This document shows, piece after piece, positions 54,851 through 64,000 of a DNA stretch of 64,000 nt. The notes under the pieces were generated by a model. That model saw only the letters and a list, made by a program, of their open reading frames with translations, was not told the DNA's origin and did no database searches. Within the stretch, counting starts at the first letter, position 1, and each line of letters opens with the position of its first letter. The stretch comes from Antedon mediterranea (lineage: Eukaryota; Echinodermata; Crinoidea; Comatulida; Antedonidae), in the NCBI RefSeq assembly GCF_964355755.1, contig NC_092678.1, positions 21,486,922 to 21,550,921 on the forward strand. Direction: 5' to 3'. Position numbers and translations under genes: made by a program.

Positions 54851-55432
54851 CTTGAAAAGTGTTGTCGGTAGCACCCTCAATTGTTCATCTTAGGAGAAAG
54901 GGAATTTCCCTATTGCATCATCCAATAATCTGTCATCGTCACACGTTGATTTAATTTATTTTGACATGGCGCCTCATATTTGGCCTACAGGCTTGTTCCG
55001 TTAATGTTTGTATTGTTCAATTGTGAGTGAAATACCAGGGAAGAGTTACTCTTCCCTGGAAATACGAAATAAATTGAAATGAATTGTCATGTAATCTGTC
55101 ATCAACATCAAGAAATCATACCTGAATATATAGATTAATAAAAATAATTTATTAGGCAGCTTACAACTTGTGTCTAGCCTATACACCGAATATTACAATT
55201 ATTACCCCTCCTATCATTTAAGTTTGTAGCCTATATCGTTCTGAAGAATCCTTACCGGCTTAGCTGGTCCGTCTAAATAATATTACTCTTTTAACTGGAT
55301 ACAGCAGTTAGAGGAGGCATAAAGCATGCATACAGTATACGTGCAGTAAAACGCATCATCGTATCATTTTCATCTCTTATTGAACATCAGTATCAGTGTC
55401 TGTATCCATCCGTTTCTCTATACCATGGTCTT
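54851..55432. other. EEFSEC upstream region / SLC16-A downstream region
   Basis: No ORF is supported. It contains a perfect 11-bp-arm hairpin CCAGGGAAGAG...CTCTTCCCTGG at 55034-55058. It should hold the EEFSEC promoter and the end of the SLC16-A transcript. Confidence 0.5.
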
Positions 55433-58400
55433 TTATAAAATGGGAGATGAATTATTTATTTTCTTTTTATTCATTATTTTTAATATTAACATGAGAAATA
55501 CAGCAAATAGAAGACAAGCGCTGGTCATATAAAATGGATTGTTGTAGTTCTGGGTCAAATCGTAAATCCAACCTAAAACAAAAATAAAATAATGAATGAA
55601 TTATTTGGTGATAAAGATTTGTAACGCGCACATCTATTGTTGGTTTCCATGAGACGCAAGAAAGTAGACGCAACGCAAGAGCAAGTTGACCATTCACAAC
55701 CGACAGTTCGATTAATCCATCACCTGTGATTGGTCAAATCACTTGCGTTGCCCTTACGTCTATCTCTAGTGGGAACCGAGCATTAAGGCATGCACTGTAT
55801 TTGTTTTTATTGGTTAGTTAGTGTGAACGCATCTATTCTTCGACAACACTCAGCACTAACTATACCCATTTTTCATGGTTTTGTTTTTCTCCGACTTAGG
55901 CCTACGGACCGGAAACCTGCCTCGGTGTGATTGTTATTTTATTATTGTTAAAATGTCCAGGTGTTTTTAAAATTGTTCCATTGTAGTTTACAATGTCTTA
56001 GTCAGCGGAAATGACCGGACGATCTGTTGTAGGTTCTCAATCATCTTTTTTTTATTTTCCAACATACATCTTGTGTCTTCATCAACAATGGGCAACTTGC
56101 CGAATATCATTGACTCACCTGCCAACCCTGTATTATCCAACAGTAAATTATTTTAGACGTGTCCGAAAATTAAATTATCGGTATTATTGCCGTATATGCT
56201 GTACCAGATATACTGCGGGGATCCAGTCGAGTCTCCATAATGCAAAAATCGGCCTATTTAAAGTCGCGTGACCTTTTCAAAGTCGCCCCCTTTCAAGTCG
56301 CCCCCTTCTTCGACACTGAGTTGCCCCGTTTATAGGTCGTCCATTCCCAAAAGTCGCCCCTTTTCAAGTCGCCCCTTCTTCGACATTGATTCGCCCTATT
56401 TATAGGTCGTCCATTCACAAAGTCGCCCCTTTTCAAGTTGCCCCTTCTTCGACGCTGAGTCGCCCCTTTTATAAGTCGTCCATTCATAAAGTCGCCCCTT
56501 CCTAAATCATTCGTTGCTGTATACTTATACTAACCTGTAAGTAAACTTGCTGTAAAGTCGGCAAAACCATAGGACAAAATCGTGAAACCAAAAGCGCTGT
56601 TGAATCTCTCGATACCAACTTTCTCCTTGACAATAACTGGACCAAGTGGCGCAAAAAAACCCATCGACAAACCAATACAAAACGACAAGATTTGACTCCA
56701 GAGATACGAAGATACGAACGTCAAAATTAACAATAATATTGCAGTTAGTACCAAGCTTGAAATAAACAAGTTAATCGCTGTTATATAATGTCTGTCCACA
56801 AGGAACCCGTGAGTGAGACGAGATACTATACCTCCGATGCCCATCAAAGAGAGGAGGAAACTAGACTTTGCTGGTGTGAACCCTACCCATTCAAATCTTG
56901 CAACAATGTGTACAATAGTTCCCATGTAACCTACTGAAAAAAAGAACATGACTGCGAATATGATGACAAAATCCAGATTGCGGAATAGGCGTATTTCAAA
57001 CACTGTACAAAAGGCGTCCGGAATCCGTGCCATATATGACAATATTCGTCGTAGGTCAGAGTTCATAGTTTCCTCTTGCGTATCATCTGTAGATATGTTA
57101 ATTTCTGAAGTCTCGTCGTTTTGGTGCTCGGCTAATTCGTCGAAATCATGTAAAGTCTCATCAAACTGATTGCTATCGTCTTCTAAAGGATTCAATTCGT
57201 CTCTAGTGTTAGCTATTGAATATTTGACTTGATCATTCGTCTCGTTTCCATGGTCTACCTTATCCTTCTTTAGGCATACGTTCGTCGATTTTTCTAAGTC
57301 TGAATCTATAGCAGGATGAGGAGCAATAAGGGCGCCTGCCACACAATTATGAAGGCACACAGCAGCGATTATTCTGTAGCATTGTCGCCATGTATAATAC
57401 AACCTCAGAAATTCAAAAAACGGTGGAATGGCGAAAATTCCTGTAGACACGCCAGCGAAGACAATTCCATTTGCCAACACGTAATGTCTTCGAAAGTAGA
57501 ACCCCATAATAACCGAGCAAGTTGTAAAGGCAAAACTGACCCCACAGCCTATAACAAAAATATAAATATACAGTTTTTATATTATATGTACCTTGTATAA
57601 TAATTCGTGACACCACAACCAGACAGTTACACGCGCATTCAAATAGTAACGAAATATGTACGCTTTCCTTTCCTAACATTAATGAATGTACGTGCGCGTG
57701 TAAAAACCAATGAAATATTTATGTGCGTGTTCAAACACTGATGTACGCGCGCGTTCAAACACCAATGAAATATGTACGCGTGCGTTCTCTTGATTGAAAT
57801 TGAAGGTTTCGGTACAGTGTTCGTTCTCCAAAATGTTGTAGTACTATTATAGAAGTATATTACATATAATTTATAATTTTACCTGTTAATGCTGAAGTAC
57901 AGAACATCTGAGAGTATGTTGCCGTAACAGAACTTAATACAATCGAAAGTGCTACTAATGAACCACTGCTCATGAGTGTGACACGAAATCCAAACTTGTT
58001 ACACACAAAGCTTGCCACAGGACCTTTAAAAGAATTATATTTACGTTTCGGTCCTTTCTTCTATCTTATTTAATATTGAAGGCCTACAATTTAATTTATA
58101 TTTCTAGGATATTGCGTGGCACTTAGAAATACTATTACTATTTTAAACGATTGACAGGGAACTCTTGGCCATTGATATATATAAAACGAATAATAAAAGA
58201 ATTTGACAGTCTTTACTTTTCATGCTTTTATAAAAATCTGTTGTAATGCTGTAATGATCTGTGACGAAAATACAAAAGTTAATTTTTTTGAGAGACCATT
58301 CAACTATAACACAACTTAAAAAGACAACGGATAAGAAACACTGCCAATACCATAATTCTGTAAACGATAACTAATCCATTTACGGCTTGTAATTTTCTTT

Positions 58401-58838
58401 TTTGGGTAAAATAAATACTTAATACTGTCATGACTTCATGACGCAACGCAAACCACACCGCCATTAATTTGACCAATCAGGACGCGATGATCATTGCGAA
58501 CTGCGTCTACGTCATCGTTGCGTCCAACGGTCCTACCGTGGGCACCAAACTTTAGTGAACTAGTTATCTTGTTTTTATTTTCAACTACTAAATAAATTAT
58601 TTGTATACCCAGAAACAATTTCGGTAATTAACTTACTCATAAATGCAGTAAAGAAGAGAGAAATGCCAGTAATCATGCCAGCTTCCCGAGATCCAACGTC
58701 AAACTCTTGTTTGAAATCCTCCAGGAAAACGGTTAAACTCAAAGTAACACCTTGACCTAGTGCCATCCCCATAAATGCAGAAAAGAGCACAACCCATGAC
58801 CAACCACGGTCTAACGCTAGATTTCTTCCACAACTCAT
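55433..58838 (-). CDS. SLC16 family (monocarboxylate transporter-like) protein A
   Basis: Four coding exons: 58637-58838, 57883-58023, 56535-57548, 55433-55572, closing at 498 aa with GT-AG introns. This is the major facilitator, SLC16 branch. TM1 carries DRGWSWVVLFSAF, the family's D-G-W-x-W motif. FYFRRHYVLANGIVFAG (TM5) is the second family motif. A long charged acidic loop separates TM6 and TM7. TM8 reads GIGGIVSRLTHGFLVDR: the Arg matches the substrate/proton Arg of MCT1, but the Asp four residues earlier is Gly. TM12 lies in exon 4 (WIYDLTQNYNNPFYM onwards), ending in a Lys/Asn-rich tail. SLC16 members move lactate, ketone bodies, aromatic amino acids, thyroid hormone or creatine; the substrate here is unknown. 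It is paired head to tail with protein B. Confidence 0.88.
55640..55786. mobile_element. MITE-1 in SLC16-A intron 3
   Basis: It begins TTGGTTTCCATGAGACGCAAG and ends CTCTAGTGGGAACCGAGCATTA, with CCATCACCTGTGATTGGTCAAA inside. Arms are moderately diverged. Confidence 0.7.
56275..56510. repeat. About 70-bp tandem repeat, three units, SLC16-A intron 3
   Basis: CAAGTCGCCCCTTCTTCGAC recurs at about 56305, 56375 and 56444, each followed by a TATAGGTCGTCCATTC block. It lies just downstream of exon 3 on the gene strand. Confidence 0.85.
58437..58556. mobile_element. MITE-1, short diverged copy, SLC16-A intron 1
   Basis: CATGACGCAACGCAAACC at the left and CCGTGGGCACCAAACTTTAG at the right, with GACCAATCAGGACGCGATG between. 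The left terminus is truncated. Confidence 0.6.
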
Positions 58839-59762
58839 TCTCCTCTTATCCTCTGATATCTTTCTCCAGTGATCTACGCCTTCTCTTACCGTCTGCTCTC
58901 TCTACCAAAATGTCCAATTTCTCAGTCGTTTTTTGGTCTTATCATTTTGAATAATATTAACAATTGTATATATGACATTACAAATTGCACCTGTACTGTA
59001 CGTACTTTCTCAACCGATCAGGCCTCTTCAATATTAATAGTTTAATCTACCAGCAATGGATTAAACCATTCTAATATGGGGGCTTGTACTTTTTTTTGGC
59101 TGGATGATACTTTTATGTATACCGCTGGAGTGAAGTACTGAAAATACCGAAACGTTTCAATTCGGGCAGATGAATAAATACAGTGTAAAGTAAAGGAATA
59201 TATTTTTCTACTATCCATATTTTGCCACCATATTATCGTTTACCAGTTAATTAAAAGCAGTAATATATTGAATAAAAGCACGAGGCCCGACGAGGAATCG
59301 TCGGTGAGTTGAATCCCGACGAGACGAGTCTTGATATAGCATCGGGCATATTTTTTAGTTCGTCTCGGGCCTCTTCGTACGGCGCTGCATGAGTTGGCCT
59401 TATGGAAGTTATGAGCTAAGTTTGTCACTCACTGTGTTGATCCGATTAAACTAGCAACATAGTGGTTCACTCTTCTCCGATTATATCCCAAAATAATTTT
59501 AAAACATGTACATTAACCATATATTTTTTTTTATTGAATTCTTTCTCCAATAAATCCATTCATTATATTTTCCTTACAAACATATTACATATGAGATCCT
59601 TCTTTTCTACGTCGTGCAGCTGTTAAGCACTAAGATATTAACAAAAATTATTATTGATAATTGGTAATCAACCCCATCTCCATCCCTTGGGCTCACCTTG
59701 TATCATGTCTGTTCACACAACTCGACTTATAAGAATTAGGGTGACACTAGTTGATATACTGT
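58839..59762. other. Spacer between SLC16-A and SLC16-B
   Basis: No coding sequence is supported. It contains a foldback at 59276-59386 in which GAGGCCCGACGAG pairs with the inverted CTCGGGCCTC arm. TTTATT near 59529-59534 (AATAAA on the minus strand) may be the SLC16-B poly(A) signal. Confidence 0.5.
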
Positions 59763-59900
59763 TAAGAATTAGGCGACCCTCCCAACTTTCGGTTAGCTCG
59801 GACTGTTGGGAATTAGGTGACCCTCAGTTCTTTGATTGGTTCGCACTGTTGGAGAATTAGGCGACTCGCATTCTTTAGATAGCTCGGACTGTTGATCATC
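59763..59900. repeat. About 50-bp tandem repeat across the SLC16-B stop codon
   Basis: GAATTAGGCGACCCTC, GAATTAGGTGACCCTC and GAATTAGGCGACTCGC recur at about 50-bp steps, each followed by a (G/C)CTCGGACTGTTGG-type word. The repeat encodes the last ~30 residues of SLC16-B and continues past its stop. Confidence 0.8.
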
Positions 59901-62663
59901 AGCACTATCGGTACCTATTTCATATAATGGCAAGCTGAGATTTTCTTTCTTTCTATTCATTATGATTAATATCAACATTAAGAGAGCACCAGACAAAAGA
60001 CAAGTGCTAGTCATATAGAACGATTTGTTGTAGTCTTCTGTCAAATCGTATATCCAACCTGTAAAAAAAAAATATATACATGATTTAATAACTATTTCTA
60101 TGGACAAGCTAACCTGAAGGAAATGATACAGGCATAGGCATGATGTCTGGTATTGAACTTTTCAATAATCAATATACCTTTTGAAACGTAACACATGATG
60201 TACCACAGACTTTATTTCAATGAATACTTTTTTTATTTTTTATATATATTTTGAGTGATAAAACGTATACCAACCTACAGATAAGCTACCAGTAAAATCA
60301 GCAAGTCCATAAGATACAATCGTCAATCCAAACGCGCTGTTGAATCGTTTGATCCCCACCAGATCCTTGATAATAACTGGAGCAAGCGGAGGTAATAACC
60401 CCAACGATATACCAATACAAAATGACAATATTTGGCTCCATAGATACGAGGATACGAATGTTAGTAAAAATACGAACAATGCAGACATTACCAGGTTTAT
60501 AAAGAAAAGGTTAATCGCTGTTATACAATGTCTGTCCACAAGGAACCCGTGAGTGAGACGAGATACTATACCTCCGATGCCCATCAAAGAGAGGAGGAAA
60601 CTAGACTTTGCTGGTGTGAACCCGACCCATTCAAATCTTGCAACAAAGTATACAATAGTTCCCATGTAACCTGCTGTATAGATGTAAATAATTGAGAATA
60701 AAATTATAAAATCCAATTTGAGAAACAGCCTAAGTTCAAAGACTCTACAAAAAGCGTTAAGAAAATGTGCCTCATACGAAACTGTAGAATTTGTTTTAGT
60801 ATTTCCTGGTGTAGGCCCTTCCATGTCTGGGTCTGAGCTTTTCTCATAAATCTGCTGATGCTGTATATCGACGTCATCTGATGCTTCAGGAAGTTCGTTA
60901 TTTTGATCTTCTAAAGACATTGTTTCTTTATCTTCGTTAGTGTTAGCGACTGTATATTCAATTGAGTTTATTGTTTGGTTGTCACCGTCCGGTCCTGGCT
61001 GCTTTGTGTCTACTCGCCTCGGTTTCGTCAAATCCGAGTCTACAGGAGGATGAGGAACAATAAGGGCCCCTGTCACAGAAATATGAAGACAGATAGCGGC
61101 GATTATTCTGTAGCATTGTCTCCAAGTATATTGAGAATTAAGAAATTCAAATAAAACGGGAAGAGCAAACATTCCTGTAGAAACTCCAGCGAACACAATT
61201 CCATTTGCCAACACGTAGTACCGCCTGAAGTAGAACCCCATAATAACCGAGCATGTTGTATAGGCAAGACTGACTCCACAACCTATAAAGAAAACATGAA
61301 CATTTGAAAACAAACCACGCCCATTCGGGTACGCGCTTTAAAAAAAAGACTTTGTGATGGAAGGTAGATTTTCACGGTAAAATACACTTATAACGCTTAC
61401 AACGTCACATTTATAACAATGTATGTTGAAAGCATTGACAATGTAGAGTAGTATTGAAACGTCATGGGTCCAAACTAAGACGTCTTCTACAGTATACTTA
61501 CTTGCTGAAAGTCTAAACTAACTCTTCTTCTACAGTATACTTACTTGCTGTAAGTCTAAACTAATTCTTCTTCTACAGTATACTTACTTGCTTAAAAGCC
61601 AAACTAGTTCTTCTTCTACAGTATACTTACTTGCTTAAAAGCCAAACTAGTTCTTCTTCTACAGTATACTTACTTGCTTAAAAGCCAAACTAGTTCTTCT
61701 TCTACAGTATACTTACTTGTTGAACAGCCAAACTAATTCTTCTTCTACAGTATACTTACTTGCTTAAAAGCCAAACTAGTTCTTCTTCTACAGTATACTT
61801 ACTTGCTGAAAGTCCAAACTAACTCTTCTTCTACAGTACTTACTTGCTGAAAGTTCAAATTAATTCTTCTTCTACAGTATAGGCCTACTTATCATTAGTT
61901 GTATTTTTCGCCAAATTTACCTTTTAACGCGAACGTTGTTTAAATTATTTTTAACACGTCTTTTGTCCCGAAACTCTTTCTATACGTCTGTAAACCAAGT
62001 CTAGCAAACTTTAGTACATCAACAAAGTTATGTTTGCAAGCGATTACGTACCTGTTAATGCTGAAGAACATAAGATCTGAGGGTATGTTGTCGTAAAAGA
62101 ACTCAGAATCATTGAAACTGTTATAATCAAACCACTGCTCGTGATTGTGGCGCGAAAACCAAATATGTTGCAAACATAACTTGCTACAGGACCTTTGAAA
62201 AAAACAAACAAATTAACATTTTTTGTAGGCCTACTAACTTGCCCATGTTTTACCAATTCAATTACTGCAATACCCCGTTACACAGGGACTTGGTCACCTA
62301 ACTTTACAGGCAGATGTACCGTATATATATATTTTTTCTTTTACTGTATCAGCCTCACATGCTTCGAATTCATTAGTTAGATACTGTAGGCCTACTGTTT
62401 GACGCACCGTGGCTGTATTGATATGCATGAGTGAACAATGAGGAAGAAATATACATACTTATAAATGTAGTGAATAACAAGCTAATGCCAGCGATCATCC
62501 CAGCTCCTCGTGATCCAACGTCGAACTCTTCTTTCAAATCGTCCAGATATACCGTTAAGCTCAGAATAACTCCCAAACTCAGTGCCATACCGACAAACGC
62601 AGAGCAGAGAACAACCCATGACCAGCCATGGTCTAAGTTCGCTACCCTTTTTCCAAAACTCAT
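59793..62663 (-). CDS. SLC16 family (monocarboxylate transporter-like) protein B
   Basis: Four coding exons: 62459-62663, 62052-62192, 60275-61282, 59793-60058, closing at 539 aa, with the same exon structure as protein A. TM1 has DHGWSWVVLCSAF, TM5 FYFRRYYVLANGIVFAGVS, TM8 GIGGIVSRLTHGFLVDR. As in A, the Arg is kept and the MCT1-type Asp is Gly. The TM6-TM7 loop is acidic and unlike A. The C-terminal tail is longer than in A and carries repeats ending PNSPTVR and PNSPS, built from a DNA tandem repeat. I chose the ATG at 62663 because it aligns with the MS-x-G start of A; a GTG just upstream is in frame but unlikely. Intron 2 holds a 43-bp minisatellite. Substrate unknown. Confidence 0.88.
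61478..61885. repeat. 43-bp minisatellite, 9-10 units, SLC16-B intron 2
   Basis: TTCTACAGTATACTTACTTG recurs at 43-bp steps from about 61484 to 61875. On the gene strand each unit reads CAAGTAAGTATACTGTAGAA, close to a 5' splice-site consensus. Units differ by a few bases and one is slightly shorter. Confidence 0.92.
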
Positions 62664-63049
62664 ATTCACCTAATGATCCGGATTGCCCTTTCTGTTCTGT
62701 TTTATATGTAATACAAATTAAAAACTGTGATTTTTAAAAATGTTAACCCTATTCCACCTGCTCTAAGCATCATACAAGTTCACCCGTTGTACAACAACCG
62801 TATCGTGAATTAAAATCTCTCACAAAAATCATAATGACATATCGACCGACCCTTTGGTGACTTGTACTTTGTAATGTGTATTGCTGGATTGTTGAATGAA
62901 CAATGAAATTTACACCGTCAGGCTCAAATGCACCTATTTTTTGCTTAATTCCTTTGTACAGTAACACCACCAATATAACCTGTTAGCAATTTTTGATAAC
63001 CGCATGTATTGCTCTGTCTGTTCCATAATTTGACCTTCAACAGCATTGT
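62664..63049. other. SLC16-B upstream region
   Basis: No ORF is supported; presumed 5'UTR and promoter. No TATA or initiator could be assigned with confidence. Confidence 0.45.
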
Positions 63050-63255
63050 GGACGCAACCATTCTAACATACGGATTCTGTTTATGCATTTAACAGTAATA
63101 TAGCAATATGGACGCAGCCATTCTAACATACGGATATGGTTTTTTTACAGTAATATAGCAATATGGACGCAACCATTCTAACATACGACGGATATGTTTT
63201 TTACAGTAATATATGGACGCAACCATTCTAACATACGGACATATTTGTTTATTTA
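63050..63255. repeat. 50-60-bp tandem repeat, four units
   Basis: GGACGCAACCATTCTAACAT starts units at about 63050, 63110, 63165 and 63215. Lengths shrink (60, 55, 50) through loss within the TTTTACAGTAATATAGCAA linker. Confidence 0.9.
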
Positions 63256-63521
63256 GTGTAATGTAAATATTTTCGTCTACGGTACCAGTAACCAGCAATT
63301 ATGGATTCAACCATTGTCTACATGGGGATGTATACCTACTTTCAATACTGTATAGTAAATGAAAATATTAAATTCTAAAAATACAAATGTTCCACTTCAG
63401 AGAATTTGTATTTTGCATGTTACCTTTTGTAAGTTTTGATCTGGATTGTAACTTTCTATTTGTTATAATTTAAAAGATTACAATAATATAATACACACTC
63501 AATAGTGTAATAGCCACAATA

Positions 63522-63771
63522 TTTTTTGTTTTTTTTTAAATTTTTTTTTTACCATATTTAATGAGGGTAATCCATCCAGCTATTGCTGATCATTAGGGAC
63601 CCTCAGAGGTTCACAAGACAAACATGCACAAGATGCTCTACATAAACAAAGTCTTACTACAAGTCTTTGGGAGTGGAGTTTTAATTTAGTCCTTAGAAAA
63701 AATCCTGACATGTGACGGGACTTGAACCCAGGACCCTTGGAGTGGTAGCCAAGCATCATAACCACCAAGCC
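63522..63771 (-). mobile_element. tRNA-derived SINE
   Basis: On the minus strand TGGCTTGGTGGTTATG (A-box-like, about 63755-63770) is followed by GGGTTCAAGTCCCG (B box, about 63716-63732) and a body that ends in an A-rich tail (T-rich on the plus strand, 63522-63552). The length of about 250 bp fits a SINE. Confidence 0.75.
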
Positions 63772-63815
63772 ACAACCCTAACCCCTAACCCCTTACCCTG
63801 AACCCTAACCCCTAA
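63772..63815. repeat. Telomere-like CCCTAA/CCCCTAA repeat
   Basis: Seven or so degenerate units of CCCTAA, CCCCTAA and CCCTGAA directly abut the SINE's tRNA head. Too short and irregular to be a true telomere. Confidence 0.7.
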
Positions 63816-64000
63816 CCATATTCATAGTCCGTGTATAACGTTTAGAGAGCCAATTAAGCACATATCTACTAAATAATAACTAAGACTCGGGGGTATTTAG
63901 TCACTCATTATAGGCTATTTGAATAGGAAAAAGAGTGAGATTCACTCTTCTCTGATTAAACCTGTAAATATCGTTGTCATCAAACCCATATCATCGACAA
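63816..64000. other. Window end, no feature seen
   Basis: Short AT-rich sequence without a supported gene or repeat. Confidence 0.4.

Noticed and set aside
63772-63815. True chromosome end
   Set aside because: Units are degenerate and only about 44 bases long, with ordinary sequence continuing beyond.

Overview
This window is intron-rich, AT-rich, repeat-laden animal nuclear DNA. The conserved genes SEM1, BDP1 and EEFSEC, the spliced SLC17-type and SLC16-type transporters, CR1/Jockey-type and L1/Tx1-type LINEs and tRNA-derived SINEs point to an invertebrate metazoan. Scattered TAGGCCTA-rich tracts make me favour a marine deuterostome such as an echinoderm, but that placement is a weak inference. 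No bacterial, CRISPR or viral gene organisation is present.

Layout. (1) 1-2740: a decayed LINE and palindromic MITEs. (2) 2780-37893: a minus-strand tandem array of SLC17-type (sialin-like) transporter genes, made of one remnant (2783-5771) and three structurally intact nine-exon genes (7454-19546, 20576-27924, 29870-37893). Each intact gene can be joined in frame to 470 aa. Intron 1 of each intact gene carries the same mobile element (about 2.5-3 kb before later insertions), bounded by inverted minisatellite arrays and the direct repeat ACGAGT. Later LINE, MITE and piggyBac-like insertions differ between copies and give a relative chronology. (3) 38050-38299: a hAT-like MITE with an 8-bp target duplication. 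(4) 39516-39755 (+): SEM1/DSS1. (5) 41541-46845 (+): BDP1, ten coding exons, 908 aa. (6) 47622-54850 (-): EEFSEC, sixteen coding exons, 570 aa, convergent with BDP1 and containing a candidate AT-AC (U12-type) intron. (7) 55433-58838 and 59793-62663 (-): two tandem SLC16 (monocarboxylate-transporter-like) genes of 498 and 539 aa that share a short, nearly identical tract. (8) 62664-64000: minisatellite, a tRNA-derived SINE and a telomere-like repeat.

Function. The single-copy genes are housekeeping: proteasome lid/BRCA2 cofactor, RNA polymerase III initiation factor TFIIIB, and the selenocysteine elongation factor. The two transporter families are tandem duplicates that appear to exchange sequence among copies. 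Exon models were assembled by hand from splice signals, reading phase and protein similarity; every phase closes, but no transcript data were available.
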